Below the pieces are notes generated by a model. It did no database searches. It was not told where the DNA came from and worked only from the letters and a program-made list of their open reading frames with translations. Below are positions 33,673-43,327 of a stretch of DNA of 64,000 nt, piece by piece; position 1 is the first letter of the stretch, and every line of letters begins with the position of its first letter. A program made the translations under genes and the position numbers. This DNA is from Bacillus sp. USDA818B3_A (GTDB lineage Bacteria; Bacillota; Bacilli; Bacillales; Cytobacillaceae). The stretch is from the NCBI RefSeq assembly GCF_009928415.1, contig NZ_JAABNN010000021.1:1-64000 (forward strand), in the 5' to 3' direction.

Positions 33673-34689
33673 ATGGTGGATAAAGGACCTATTCTTCGAA
33701 TTAATGAATTAAAGGTATCGTTTCAAACGGGTGGGAAATATGTCCCGGCTGTAGATGGAGTCAGTTTTGATTTAATAGAGGGCGAAATTCTCGGTATTGT
33801 TGGCGAATCAGGGAGTGGAAAGAGTGTAACTTCCCTGGCTGCGATGGGGTTGGTGCCTTCTCCCCCTGGAAAAGTCGACAATGGCAACATTACCTTTGCA
33901 GGAAAGGATCTAACAGCCAGTTCGGAAAAAGAGTGGAGAAAAATCCGCGGCAATCAAATATCGATGATTTTTCAAGAACCAATGACATCGTTAAATCCGT
34001 TGTTCACGATTGGAAATCAATTGGATGAAGCCATTCGCTTACATACCAATCTGACAAAGAAGGAAATGAAAGTCAGGAGCATTGAATTACTGCGATTAGT
34101 TGGCATTCCTAGAGCAGATGAAATTCTAAAGGAGTACCCTCACCAATTATCAGGCGGGATGAGGCAGCGGGTTATGATTGCCATGGCCATGGCATGCAGT
34201 CCTAAGGTGCTGATTGCGGACGAGCCTACGACCGCTCTCGATGTGACGATACAGGCACAAATCCTTTCATTAATGAAGGATTTAAATAAAAAAACAAATA
34301 CCTCCATTATTCTCATTACTCATGATCTAGGTGTCGTTGCTGAAATCTGCCAACGAGTGATTGTCATGTATGCAGGGCAAATTGTAGAACAAGGGGATGT
34401 CAGGAAAATCTTAAAGAATCCGCAGCATCCTTATACAAAAGGCCTGCTAAAGTCCGTTCCAGATATTAGAGGGAAGAAAGATCGACTATACAGTATACCT
34501 GGAACCGTTCCAGCTCCAGGAACAGTAAAACAGGGCTGCCGTTTTGCCGCAAGATGCCCTCACTTATTTGCTAAATGCCTAAAAGAAGCGCCTGAATTAG
34601 CTAATCTGCAAAAAGATGGACATGAAGTACGATGCTTCCTACATACATTGAAAGAGGGGAGTGATCAGCTTGACAAAAGTGCTACTTGA
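33673..34689 (+). CDS. oligopeptide ABC transporter ATP-binding protein (AppD/OppD-like)
   Basis: First ATPase of a peptide importer. Walker [15 protein letters not shown]-loop [11 protein letters not shown], signature [16 protein letters not shown], Walker [12 protein letters not shown] and H-loop THDLGVVAE are present. The C-terminal oligopeptide/dipeptide extension carries the Cys-rich motif [15 protein letters not shown] (a Fe-S-like motif in Opp/Dpp ATPases). Starts at GTG 33670, ATG 33673 or GTG 33676 are possible after AAGGCAGG. The operon order D-F-A-B-C equals B. subtilis appDFABC. About 338 aa. Confidence 0.9.
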   Translation: MVDKGPILRINELKVSFQTGGKYVPAVDGVSFDLIEGEILGIVGESGSGKSVTSLAAMGLVPSPPGKVDNGNITFAGKDLTASSEKEWRKIRGNQISMIFQEPMTSLNPLFTIGNQLDEAIRLHTNLTKKEMKVRSIELLRLVGIPRADEILKEYPHQLSGGMRQRVMIAMAMACSPKVLIADEPTTALDVTIQAQILSLMKDLNKKTNTSIILITHDLGVVAEICQRVIVMYAGQIVEQGDVRKILKNPQHPYTKGLLKSVPDIRGKKDRLYSIPGTVPAPGTVKQGCRFAARCPHLFAKCLKEAPELANLQKDGHEVRCFLHTLKEGSDQLDKSAT

Positions 34690-35638
34690 GGTCAATGGTC
34701 TAAAAAAATATTTCCCAATTACAGGCGGTTTATTTGGTAAGAAACAGGGGGAAGTCAGGGCAGTTGACGATGTTTCCTTTTTTGTAAAAAAAGGAGAGAC
34801 TCTCGGCATTGTTGGGGAGAGCGGCTGTGGGAAGTCTACTACAGGCAGGTTATTATTGCGCTTACTTGAAGCAAATGATGGAAAAATAATGTTTGAAGAT
34901 AAAGAGATTACCAGTATGTCAAAGTCGGAATTAAGAAGAGTGCGCAGGGACATTCAAATGGTCTTCCAGGACCCATATGCATCGTTAAACCCTAGACATT
35001 CCATTGAACAAATCCTTGAAGAACCTTTAATTGTACATGGAATTGGGACAAGGGAGGAACGCCGCAGGCAGGTAAGAGAGATGCTCGAGGTAGTAGGCTT
35101 AAGCAGTTATCATGCCAAAAGATATCCACACCAATTTAGCGGCGGGCAGCGCCAGCGGATTGGGATTGCCAGGGCACTGATGACAAAACCGAAACTAATT
35201 ATTGCAGATGAACCGGTATCAGCCCTCGATGTTTCGATTCAGGCCCAAGTTCTTAATCTAATGAAAGATATCCAAAATGAGTTTAAGCTGACCTATATTT
35301 TTATCGCCCATGATTTGGGGGTGGTCCGGCATGTCAGCGACCGTGTGGGTGTGATGTATTTAGGCAGATTAATAGAGGTGGCAGACAGTGAGGAACTCTA
35401 TGAGAACCCGATGCACCCGTACACAAAAGCACTTTTATCGGCGGTTCCAATACCTGATCCAGATTTCCAAAAGCGAACGGTCTTAATAGAAGGGGAGCTG
35501 CCAAGCCCGGCTAATCCCCCAAAAGGTTGTGCTTTTCATACAAGATGCACCGAATGCATGGATATCTGCAAAACAACAAGACCAATAGAAAAAGAAAGTA
35601 ATGGTCATTTTGTTGCCTGTCACTTATATAACGAGTGA
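34670..35638 (+). CDS. oligopeptide ABC transporter ATP-binding protein (AppF/OppF-like)
   Basis: Second ATPase of the peptide importer. Walker A GESGCGKSTTGRL, FQDPYASLNP, signature FSGGQRQRIGIARAL, Walker B IIADEPVSALD and H-loop AHDLGVVRH are present, with the C-terminal GCAFHTRCTECMDIC motif. The TTG at 34670 fits AGAGGGGAG (34653-34661) better than the GTG at 34661. It begins inside the end of the first ATPase gene (20-base overlap), so the two are translationally coupled. About 322 aa. Confidence 0.9.
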   Translation: MTKVLLEVNGLKKYFPITGGLFGKKQGEVRAVDDVSFFVKKGETLGIVGESGCGKSTTGRLLLRLLEANDGKIMFEDKEITSMSKSELRRVRRDIQMVFQDPYASLNPRHSIEQILEEPLIVHGIGTREERRRQVREMLEVVGLSSYHAKRYPHQFSGGQRQRIGIARALMTKPKLIIADEPVSALDVSIQAQVLNLMKDIQNEFKLTYIFIAHDLGVVRHVSDRVGVMYLGRLIEVADSEELYENPMHPYTKALLSAVPIPDPDFQKRTVLIEGELPSPANPPKGCAFHTRCTECMDICKTTRPIEKESNGHFVACHLYNE

Positions 35639-35690
35639 TTTGCAGCATTGATGTTAATAAATAAAAAATTTATTAGGGGGAAAGAAACTC

Positions 35691-37307
35691 ATGAGGAAGA
35701 AGTCTTTTAAACTGCTGTTGATCGCAGTATTAGCCATCAGTTTGTTTTTAGTTGGCTGCAGCAGCAAATCAAATGAAACAACAGGAGGCAAGGATGAGTC
35801 TGCTTCTGGAAATGAAACGAAAAAGGATACACTAGTCTATGGCCGTGGAGGGGATTCTACCTCACTTGACCCAATCACCTCAACGGAAGGGGAGACTTTT
35901 AAGATAACCGAAAACATTTTTGAAACATTAATCCAATATGGCGACCAAGATACAACAATAAATCCGGGACTTGCTGAATCATGGGAAGTCACTCCTGATG
36001 GATTAACCTACACCTTCAAGCTGCGGCAGGGAGTTAAATTCCATGATGGGACCGATTTTAATGCAGAAGCAGTGGTATATAACTTTAATCGCTGGATGAA
36101 TGGAAATGCGGACAGTTTCCCTTACTATACGATGTTTGGCGGATATAAAGGGGAAGAGGGGCACGTCATTAAAGAGGTTAAAGCGATAGATGAACATACC
36201 GTGCAATTTAGCTTAACTCGACCGCAGGCACCATTCCTAAAGAACTTGGCAATGTCTCCGTTTGGGATTGCCAGTCCTGACGCTGTGAAAAAATACGGTG
36301 ATAAATTTAGAGAACACCCTGTTGGCACAGGCGCATTCAAATTCGTTGAATGGAAAGAAAACGATACAATTACACTTGAAAAAAACCCAGACTATTGGCA
36401 AAAAGGCTACCCTAAATTAAATAAGGTCATTTTCCGTGTTATACCTGAAAACACCGCTCGTCTTAATGCGCTGGCCAATGGCGAGATCGATGTCATGGAT
36501 GGCCTAAACAATTCAGATGAGGACGCTGTAAAAGCAAATAATAATCTTCAAGTGATTGAACGTCCATCAATGAACGTAGGGTACATTGGTTTGACTACCA
36601 CTCGGAAGCCATTCGATAATAAGCTGGTTCGCCAAGCGATGAACTATGCGATTGATAAAAAATCAATCATTGATGCATTTTATGGGGGGAAAGCCCTCGA
36701 GGCCGCTAATCCAATGCCTCCTTCTATTGAAGGCTATAACAAGTCAATTGAGCCATACCCATATGATTTAGAGAAAGCAAAACAATTATTGAAAGAAGCT
36801 GGATACGAAAAAGGCTTTGAAATTGACCTTTGGGCTATGCCTGTAGCACGCCCGTATATGCCTGAGGCACAAAAGGTTGCCGAAGTGATTCAAGAGAGCC
36901 TAAGTAAAATTGGTGTCAAAGCCAAAATCCAATCGGTTGACTGGGCTACTTATTTAGACAAAGCCGCCAAAGGTGAGTTTGATATGTTCATGCTTGGCTG
37001 GACCGGTGATAATGGGGACCCGGATAACTTCCTATATACATTGCTTGATAAAGACAGCATCGGCAGCAATAACTATTCTTACTATAGCAATGACAAATTG
37101 CACGATATCCTAATTAAGGCTCAGACTGAAACAGATCAGGCGAAACGTAATGCCCTTTACGAGGAAGCTCAAGTCATCATTCATGAAGATGCTCCTTGGG
37201 TTCCGCTTGTACATTCCACACCATTGTTAGCAGCAGGGAAAGATGTGGTTAACTACCTGCCGCACCCAACAGGTTCAGAAGCGCTGACAAAGGTTGAATT
37301 TAAATAG
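35691..37307 (+). CDS. oligopeptide ABC transporter substrate-binding lipoprotein (AppA-like)
   Basis: Extracellular peptide receptor. The signal peptide ends in lipobox LVGC (Cys23), followed by a Ser/Gly/Glu-rich linker. The SBP_bac_5 fold has YGRGGDSTSLDPITSTEGET, GLAESWEVTPDGLTYTFKLRQGVKFHDG (the family signature region, about residues 85-115), NPDYWQKGYP and MLGWTGDNGDPDN. At 538 aa it has the usual length. TTAGGGGGAAAG precedes the ATG. A hairpin follows before the permeases. Peptide length preference cannot be told from sequence; glutathione or nickel-peptide relatives are alternatives. Confidence 0.9.
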   Translation: MRKKSFKLLLIAVLAISLFLVGCSSKSNETTGGKDESASGNETKKDTLVYGRGGDSTSLDPITSTEGETFKITENIFETLIQYGDQDTTINPGLAESWEVTPDGLTYTFKLRQGVKFHDGTDFNAEAVVYNFNRWMNGNADSFPYYTMFGGYKGEEGHVIKEVKAIDEHTVQFSLTRPQAPFLKNLAMSPFGIASPDAVKKYGDKFREHPVGTGAFKFVEWKENDTITLEKNPDYWQKGYPKLNKVIFRVIPENTARLNALANGEIDVMDGLNNSDEDAVKANNNLQVIERPSMNVGYIGLTTTRKPFDNKLVRQAMNYAIDKKSIIDAFYGGKALEAANPMPPSIEGYNKSIEPYPYDLEKAKQLLKEAGYEKGFEIDLWAMPVARPYMPEAQKVAEVIQESLSKIGVKAKIQSVDWATYLDKAAKGEFDMFMLGWTGDNGDPDNFLYTLLDKDSIGSNNYSYYSNDKLHDILIKAQTETDQAKRNALYEEAQVIIHEDAPWVPLVHSTPLLAAGKDVVNYLPHPTGSEALTKVEFK

Positions 37308-37315
37308 GACAAAGA

Positions 37316-37339
37316 GGGGAGGGGCTTTCCCTCCCTTTT
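37316..37339 (+). terminator. intercistronic terminator-like hairpin in the peptide importer operon
   Basis: GGGAGGG pairs with CCCTCCC, followed by TTTTG. It sits between the receptor and the permease genes and probably causes partial termination. Confidence 0.7.
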
Positions 37340-37373
37340 GTTTACCAATCGACGACCAAAAGAGGTGAAAAAA

Positions 37374-38381
37374 TTGTTTCCCTACACCGTCCGCCGCGTA
37401 TTGTCGTTAATTCCAGTTTTAATTGGAATGACACTAGTTGTATTTGCTATTATCCATGCGATACCGGGAAATCCAGCTCAAGTTATTCTTGGTCAAAGAG
37501 CAACGGCAGAATCTATTGCTACATTAACAAAGGAATTAGGGCTGGACCGGCCTTGGTATATACAATACGTAGATTATCTTAAAGGCTTGCTTCATGGGGA
37601 CCTTGGAATTTCCCTCAGGACAAGAGGCCCTATTAATGAAGAAATTTGGTCTTACTTAGCAGCAACAGTGGAATTAACGCTTGTTGCGATGATTATTGCT
37701 GTGATTATTGGAGTAAACGCTGGTATTATCAGTGCCTGGTTCTCCAGGTCATGGTTTGATTATGCTGCAATGATGCTCGCTCTTATTGGGGTGTCAATGC
37801 CTATTTTTTGGCTTGGGTTAATGGAACAATGGGCATTTTCTATTCATTTAGGCTGGCTTCCCACAACAGGCCGGGAAAATGTTAGAGATCCCGTATCAGC
37901 AATTACTAATCTTTACTTACTAGATACCTTATTACAAGGAAGATTCGATCAGTTTATCGTGGTGCTTAAACATTTAATTCTGCCAAGTTTGGCTCTTGCC
38001 ACTATTCCGATGGCTATTATTGCAAGAATGACTCGTGCAGCCATGCTAGAGGTGATGAAATCAGATTACATCCGTACAGCCAGGGCAAAGGGGCTAAGTA
38101 TGTTTTGGGTAGTTTATAAACATTCATTAAAAAATGCCATTATTCCGGTATTAACCATTATCGGGCTGCAAACGGGCCTGCTGTTAGGGGGAGCTATCCT
38201 GACAGAAACAATCTTTGGCTGGCCGGGAATTGGCAGATACCTATATGATGCAATTGGCTATCGTGATTATCCAGTCATTCAGTCGGGCATTTTAATTATC
38301 GCAGCTATCTTTGTAGTTATTAATTTAATCGTCGATCTATTATATATCCTTGTTGATCCAAGGATTAAATATACGAAATAA
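37374..38381 (+). CDS. oligopeptide ABC transporter permease (AppB/OppB-like)
   Basis: First membrane subunit of the peptide importer. It begins with the OppB-type segment LIPVLIGMTLVVFAIIHAIPG, has about six membrane segments and the EAA loop RTARAKGLSMFWVVYKHSLKNA before IIPVLTIIG. GLLLGGAILTETIFGWPGIGR is the conserved C-terminal motif. AGAGGTG at 37361-37367 supports the TTG at 37374 (335 aa); an upstream TTG at 37338 lies inside the hairpin and is unlikely. The stop abuts the next gene. Confidence 0.9.
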   Translation: MFPYTVRRVLSLIPVLIGMTLVVFAIIHAIPGNPAQVILGQRATAESIATLTKELGLDRPWYIQYVDYLKGLLHGDLGISLRTRGPINEEIWSYLAATVELTLVAMIIAVIIGVNAGIISAWFSRSWFDYAAMMLALIGVSMPIFWLGLMEQWAFSIHLGWLPTTGRENVRDPVSAITNLYLLDTLLQGRFDQFIVVLKHLILPSLALATIPMAIIARMTRAAMLEVMKSDYIRTARAKGLSMFWVVYKHSLKNAIIPVLTIIGLQTGLLLGGAILTETIFGWPGIGRYLYDAIGYRDYPVIQSGILIIAAIFVVINLIVDLLYILVDPRIKYTK

Positions 38382-38398
38382 TGGAGGTGTCTTCAAAA

Positions 38399-39298
38399 GT
38401 GGCTGAACTTGTAAAAAAATCACCAACACTCACTCCAGAGATCGTTGAAGAGCAGTTGATACCTCCCTGGAAGGAAGCGTGGATCTCATTCTATAAAAAT
38501 CGGCTTGCGCTGGCTGGCTTATTCATTGTCGCTTTTTTTATCATGATTGCTGTTTTAGCACCGATCATTGCTCCCTATAGTTTTAAAGAGCAAGTGCTGA
38601 CGGACAGAATGCTCCCGCCTTCAAGTGACCATTGGTTCGGCACCGATGACTTTGGACGTGATATCTTCTCACGGATTGTTTATGGGGCGAGAATATCCTT
38701 GTGGGTCGGCTTTTTCTCCGTTCTGGGGTCTGTTGTTTTCGGGACCATCTTAGGAATAACAGCAGGATATTATGGCCGCATTATAGATACAGTTATTTCA
38801 CGTATTTTTGATATTATGCTTGCATTTCCAAGTATTCTATTAGCCATTGCGGTCGTTGCCATTCTAGGACCATCCTTAAAGAATGCCCTGATTGCCATTG
38901 CAATTATTAATATTCCAACCTTTGGCCGGCTGGTCCGCTCCAAGGTTTTAAGTGTCAAACAAGAAGAATATATTATGGCCGCCCGTGCAGTTGGAATGAA
39001 GGATACGAGAATTCTCCTTCGTCATATTTTACCTAATAGTATTTCTCCGGTTATTGTCCAAGCGACCCTGGCAATTGCCACATCCATTATTGAAGCCGCT
39101 GCCCTTGGATTTTTGGGTATGGGGGCACAGGCACCCGCGCCAGAGTGGGGGAAAATGCTTGCAGATTCAAAGAATTATATTACTCAGGCACCATGGACAC
39201 TCTTTTTTCCAGGTATAGCAATTATGCTGACAGTGTTGGGATTTAATTTAATGGGAGATGGACTTAGGGATGTGCTTGACCCAAAAATGAAGAATTAA
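38399..39298 (+). CDS. oligopeptide ABC transporter permease (AppC/OppC-like)
   Basis: Second membrane subunit of the peptide importer. The N-terminal OppC extension precedes six membrane segments. Motifs include HWFGTDDFGRDIFSRIVYGAR (DppC/OppC signature), EEYIMAARAVGMKDTRILLRHILPN (EAA loop) and ALGFLGMGAQAPAPEWGKML. GGAGGTG at 38383-38389 points to the GTG at 38399 (299 aa); the ATG at 38381 overlaps the previous stop but would put the ribosome site inside the gene. Last gene of the operon. Confidence 0.9.
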   Translation: MAELVKKSPTLTPEIVEEQLIPPWKEAWISFYKNRLALAGLFIVAFFIMIAVLAPIIAPYSFKEQVLTDRMLPPSSDHWFGTDDFGRDIFSRIVYGARISLWVGFFSVLGSVVFGTILGITAGYYGRIIDTVISRIFDIMLAFPSILLAIAVVAILGPSLKNALIAIAIINIPTFGRLVRSKVLSVKQEEYIMAARAVGMKDTRILLRHILPNSISPVIVQATLAIATSIIEAAALGFLGMGAQAPAPEWGKMLADSKNYITQAPWTLFFPGIAIMLTVLGFNLMGDGLRDVLDPKMKN

Positions 39299-39307
39299 TC
39301 GATTCAT

Positions 39308-39330
39308 AGACTCCGCTTGGGGTCTTTTTC
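39308..39330 (+). terminator. intrinsic terminator of the peptide importer operon
   Basis: AGACTCC pairs with GGGGTCT around GCTT, followed by TTTTT. Confidence 0.8.
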
Positions 39331-39422
39331 TGTTCTTTAAAATGACGGTAGTTTCTAAATTTTCAATTAAGCATTATAATGATGTAAAAAAACAGGTTTG
39401 GCCTTTAGGGGGATGAAAGGTT

Positions 39423-39953
39423 TTGAAGAACGGAGAGAAAAGTATTGTTTTTATCGGATTTATGGGAGTTGGAAAAACGACGATTGGAAAGCTGGCCGCT
39501 AACAAGCTAGGTCGTCCTTTTATAGATGTAGATGAAGAGATTGAAAAAGAATATGGTCTGCCGGTTTCACAAATTTTTAAACAAATCGGCGAAAAAGCAT
39601 TCAGAGCCAAGGAGAAACAGTTGATTGCGAATTTTGCAGAACAAGAAAACAAGGTGATTTCACTCGGCGGTGGTGCGTTTCTTCAAGAAGAGATTAGAGA
39701 GATTTGTCTATCCTCCTGCATCGTCATTCATCTGGATTTATCCTTAGAAAGTTGGAAAAACAGGCTCAGTTTAATTTTTGAAAGCCGACCCGTTTTACAT
39801 GGGAAGTCTATTGGTGAAATGGAAGAGCTTTATTATAGCAGACAAGCTATCTATGCTCAGCATCATTTGAAAATCAATACAGACCAAAGAAGCGCGGATG
39901 AGATTGCTGAACAAATTGTTTCCAAACTAAAAATGGAATTTGGTGTGAAATAA
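39423..39953 (+). CDS. aroK: shikimate kinase
   Basis: Phosphorylates shikimate to shikimate-3-phosphate in the aromatic amino-acid pathway. P-loop GFMGVGKTTIGK, shikimate-binding DVDEEIE, GEKAFRAKE (Arg) and GGGAFL are all visible, and 176 aa is the family size. The start is TTG, with AGGGGGA at 39407-39413 at good spacing. Its stop overlaps the start of aroD (TAATG), so the two shikimate genes form a small coupled operon set apart from other aro genes. Confidence 0.92.
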   Translation: MKNGEKSIVFIGFMGVGKTTIGKLAANKLGRPFIDVDEEIEKEYGLPVSQIFKQIGEKAFRAKEKQLIANFAEQENKVISLGGGAFLQEEIREICLSSCIVIHLDLSLESWKNRLSLIFESRPVLHGKSIGEMEELYYSRQAIYAQHHLKINTDQRSADEIAEQIVSKLKMEFGVK

Positions 39954-40732
39954 TGATGAAAGAAAATGTTAAAAAATACGTTACAGTTAGAGGAGTAACC
40001 ATAGGTGATGGTGCTCCAAAAATATGTGTACCGATGGTAGGGACAACTTTAGCTCAATTAATAGAGGAAGCTAATTTCTTAAAAACACTTGATTTAGATG
40101 TAGTCGAGTGGCGGGTGGACTTTTTTGAACATGTTGAGCAAATTGATAAAGTCAAAGAAGCTTTGATTCAAATTCGAGAAGTTCTTGCAGAAATCCCGCT
40201 TGTGTTCACCTTCCGCAGTGCAAAAGAAGGCGGAGAAAAAGAGGTTGGCAGTGCTTTCTATTTTGAATTAAATAAGGCTATCGCAGAAACTGGCTTAGTT
40301 GATATAGTTGATATTGAGTTATTTAATGAAGAAAAGGATGTTAAAGCTTTAATCGAAGCAGCTCATGTTCAGAATGTTTATGTGATTATTTCTAATCATG
40401 ATTTTCATGCAACTCCTTCTAAAGAGGAAATTATTTCGCGCTTGCTTAAGGCCCAAGAATTAGGAGGAGACCTGCCAAAGATTGCAGTAATGCCGAAGAG
40501 TACAGTTGATGTATTGACATTGTTGGATGCCACTGCTGCCATGAATGAACAATTCGCTGACAGACCGATTATTACCATGTCTATGTCAGGAAAAGGGGTT
40601 ATCAGCCGATTAGCCGGAGAAATATTTGGCTCAGCCCTTACCTTTGGGGCGGCTAAGAAAGCTTCAGCGCCAGGTCAGATAGCCGTAACGGAACTTAGAA
40701 GCATATTAAATTTGCTTCATACTAGTTTATAA
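39953..40732 (+). CDS. aroD: 3-dehydroquinate dehydratase, type I
   Basis: Dehydrates 3-dehydroquinate to 3-dehydroshikimate, two steps before shikimate kinase. It is type I (Schiff base): VVEWRVDFFE near the N-terminus, FTFRSAKEGG, the catalytic His in ISNHDFHATP and the Schiff-base Lys in KIAVMPKSTVDVL, then MSMSGKGVISR. At 259 aa it is normal. Two adjacent ATGs (39953 and 39956) are possible starts; the first overlaps the aroK stop. A terminator follows at 40758. Confidence 0.92.
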   Translation: MMKENVKKYVTVRGVTIGDGAPKICVPMVGTTLAQLIEEANFLKTLDLDVVEWRVDFFEHVEQIDKVKEALIQIREVLAEIPLVFTFRSAKEGGEKEVGSAFYFELNKAIAETGLVDIVDIELFNEEKDVKALIEAAHVQNVYVIISNHDFHATPSKEEIISRLLKAQELGGDLPKIAVMPKSTVDVLTLLDATAAMNEQFADRPIITMSMSGKGVISRLAGEIFGSALTFGAAKKASAPGQIAVTELRSILNLLHTSL

Positions 40733-40757
40733 CTCAATGATTTCATAAAATCCTAAT

Positions 40758-40790
40758 GGGAGTTCCTTATTTTTGAGGAGCTTCTTTTTT
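40758..40790 (+). terminator. intrinsic terminator after aroKD
   Basis: AGTTCCT pairs with AGGAGCT (one G-T pair), followed by TCTTTTTT. Confidence 0.7.
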
Positions 40791-40913
40791 GATTTATACA
40801 TGTTTTTAGATCTATGCATATAGAATGTATAATCTTACAAAGGAGAATGAAAACGTTTACAAAATAAAAGGCGATAATTTTCAGTAAAAATAAAAAATTA
40901 AGGTATTTAGTGG

Positions 40914-40949
40914 TTGAATATTTATATATAAGTATGTATAATAATTCAT
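40914..40949 (+). promoter_or_regulatory. arg operon promoter overlapped by two ARG boxes
   Basis: The promoter is TTGAAT (40914-40919), a 17-base spacer and perfect TATAAT (40937-40942). Two ARG-box-like sites, consensus TGAAT-N4-ATTCA, cover both hexamers: TGAAT-ATTT-ATATA (40915-40928) and TGTAT-AATA-ATTCA (40935-40948), starting exactly 20 bases apart. Repression by the arginine repressor ArgR/AhrC is therefore expected. Confidence 0.75.
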
Positions 40950-40976
40950 TATGAAAGCGACTTGGGAGTGGAAGAA

Positions 40977-42014
40977 ATGAAAGCAGCGATCATCGGTGGA
41001 ACGGGTTATGGTTCGATTGAGTTAGTCAGGTTAATTAATAAGCACCCATACTTGGAGATTGGTTCAGTTGTATCCAACTCTCAAGCTGGAGTTCAATTTA
41101 GTGATGTGTACCCACATCTTTCAGATATTGTTGTGCAGCCTCTTGAAAAATTTGATACTAATAGATTAAGTGAAGAGAATGAAATTGTTTTTCTAGCCAC
41201 CCCTTCAGGTGTGAGCAGCAAACTTGTACCACAGCTGCTTGAAAAAGGAATAACGTGCATTGATCTTTCCGGCGACTTCCGGCTAAGGTCACGCGTAGAG
41301 TATGAAACCTGGTATAAGCACCCATCACCGGATGAGAAGTACTTATCACGGGCAGTGTACGGTTTGAGTGAAGTTTATAAAGAAGAAATTAAGAATGCTT
41401 CTTTCATTGCAAATCCTGGCTGTTATCCAACAGCAACTAATCTTGGTCTATTGCCAATTATCAAGTCTGGATTTGCTGATGAAAGATCCATCATTATAGA
41501 TGCCAAATCCGGAGTATCAGGTGCCGGTCGGGGCCTTTCATTAACTTCTCATTACTCAGAGATTAACGAAAACTTCAAAGCTTATAAACTAGGAAAACAT
41601 CAACATATTCCTGAAATAGAACAAGTGCTGTCGGATGAGAGCGGTAATCCAATTACCGTTACCTTTACTACACATCTTGCTCCAATGACAAGGGGAATCA
41701 TGTGCACGATGTACGTGAATCTAGAAGAAAAAATTTCAACAAAAAAAGTTATCGATTTATATAAACAATTTTATGATGAATCTCATTTTATAAGAGTACG
41801 GCCGGAAGGAAACATTCCTTCAACAAAAGAAGTGATGGGATCAAACTTTTGCGATATTGGTTTGCATGTGGATGAACGGACCAATCGGTTAACTGTCATT
41901 TCCGTAATCGACAATTTAGTAAAAGGTGCTGCAGGTCAAGCAATTCAGAACGCCAACCTGATGAATGGCTGGAATGAACATACTGGGCTCACTGATTTAC
42001 CAATGTATCCATAA
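40977..42014 (+). CDS. argC: N-acetyl-gamma-glutamyl-phosphate reductase
   Basis: Third step of arginine synthesis: NADPH reduction of N-acetylglutamyl phosphate. Rossmann motif GGTGYGSIELVRLI, the catalytic Cys in IANPGCYPTATNLGLLP, SGVSGAGRG, and His in KHQHIPEIEQ are present. GGGAG at 40964-40968 sets the ATG at 40977, giving 345 aa (usual length). The first gene of argCJBD-carAB-argF, the same order as in B. subtilis. Controlled by the ARG-box promoter just upstream. Confidence 0.95.
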   Translation: MKAAIIGGTGYGSIELVRLINKHPYLEIGSVVSNSQAGVQFSDVYPHLSDIVVQPLEKFDTNRLSEENEIVFLATPSGVSSKLVPQLLEKGITCIDLSGDFRLRSRVEYETWYKHPSPDEKYLSRAVYGLSEVYKEEIKNASFIANPGCYPTATNLGLLPIIKSGFADERSIIIDAKSGVSGAGRGLSLTSHYSEINENFKAYKLGKHQHIPEIEQVLSDESGNPITVTFTTHLAPMTRGIMCTMYVNLEEKISTKKVIDLYKQFYDESHFIRVRPEGNIPSTKEVMGSNFCDIGLHVDERTNRLTVISVIDNLVKGAAGQAIQNANLMNGWNEHTGLTDLPMYP

Positions 42015-42084
42015 TGAAAAGATTAATAATTACAAATTAAAAGCCCGGTTAAATGCCAAGGGGAACTTAAGGGGGAAAAGTAAA

Positions 42085-43314
42085 TTGACACAAGCCACAT
42101 CAACCAACAAGATCGTTGTACTTGGAAATGAAAGTGTAACCTTACCAAAGGGTTATAAGGCGGGCGGTATGCATTGCGGAGTTAAGAAGAAGCGTCTTGA
42201 TTTGGGATATATTGTATCGGAAGTTCCGGCAGCGGTAGCAGGAGTTTATACAACAAATATTTTTCAAGCAGCACCACTCATCGTAACGCAAGAAAGTATC
42301 GCAAAAGAAAAGAAAATTCAAGCCATACTTGTTAATTCAGGTAACGCCAATGCTTGTACAGGAGAGCAGGGGCTGCTTGATGCAAAGGCAATGCAAAGTA
42401 ATTTCGCAAATGAGTTAGGCATAGAGACCGATCTTGTTGCCGTAACCTCGACTGGTGTAATTGGTGAATTGCTCCCAATGGATTGCATCAATAGCGGGAT
42501 TAAACAAATCCTCCAACAGGAATACGAACAAGAGGCCAATTTTAAACAAGCCATTTTAACTACGGATACATGCATCAAACAAATTGGAGTTCAATTATCG
42601 ATTGATGGTAAGACCGTTTCAATCGGCGGTGCTGCAAAAGGTTCAGGAATGATTCATCCAAATATGGCAACCATGCTTGGCTTTGTAACAACTGATGCCA
42701 ATGTAGCCCAGGATGACCTGTTATCAGCACTAAAGGGTATAACCAATACAACTTTCAACATGATCACCGTTGATGGAGACACAAGTACCAATGACATGGT
42801 TCTCGTTATGGCGAATGGATTAGCAGACAATGAGCAGCTGACAAAAGAGCATCCTGAATGGGATATCTTTGTAGAAGGATTAGGTATTGTCTGCAAGGAA
42901 CTTGCGAAAAAAATCGCTAGAGACGGTGAAGGAGCAACAAAGCTTGTGGAAGTCCAAGTAAGTGGAGCTTTCAATACAGATGCAGCTAAAACAGTGGGCA
43001 AATCAATTATTTCATCTAATCTCGTAAAAACAGCTATCTATGGAACGGACCCAAACTGGGGACGCATAGTTACAGCTGCAGGATACAGCGGAGTACCAAT
43101 TGTACCTAATTTATTAGAAGTTTCAATCGGTGAATATAAAGTATTTGAAAAGGGCCTGCCGTGCCCAATAGATGAGGAAGAAGTAAAAAGCTACTTAGAA
43201 CAAGAGAATGTTGTTATATTTGTTAACTTAAATCAAGGTGACTACAGTGCAACTGCCTGGGGATGCGATCTTACTTACGACTATGTAAAAATTAATGCAT
43301 CCTACCGCACTTAA
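42085..43314 (+). CDS. argJ: bifunctional ornithine acetyltransferase/N-acetylglutamate synthase
   Basis: Transfers acetyl from N-acetylornithine to glutamate, recycling the acetyl group; the Bacillus enzyme can also use acetyl-CoA. The precursor cleaves itself between Ala and Thr in GSGMIHPNMATMLGF to give alpha and beta chains; GGAAKGSG, TVDGDTSTND and the C-terminal ATAWGCDLTYDYVKINASYRT are typical. AAGGGGG at 42069-42075 sets the TTG at 42085 (409 aa). The longer frame overlapping argC is not the start. Confidence 0.95.
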   Translation: MTQATSTNKIVVLGNESVTLPKGYKAGGMHCGVKKKRLDLGYIVSEVPAAVAGVYTTNIFQAAPLIVTQESIAKEKKIQAILVNSGNANACTGEQGLLDAKAMQSNFANELGIETDLVAVTSTGVIGELLPMDCINSGIKQILQQEYEQEANFKQAILTTDTCIKQIGVQLSIDGKTVSIGGAAKGSGMIHPNMATMLGFVTTDANVAQDDLLSALKGITNTTFNMITVDGDTSTNDMVLVMANGLADNEQLTKEHPEWDIFVEGLGIVCKELAKKIARDGEGATKLVEVQVSGAFNTDAAKTVGKSIISSNLVKTAIYGTDPNWGRIVTAAGYSGVPIVPNLLEVSIGEYKVFEKGLPCPIDEEEVKSYLEQENVVIFVNLNQGDYSATAWGCDLTYDYVKINASYRT

Positions 43315-43327
43315 GGGAGGACTTAAA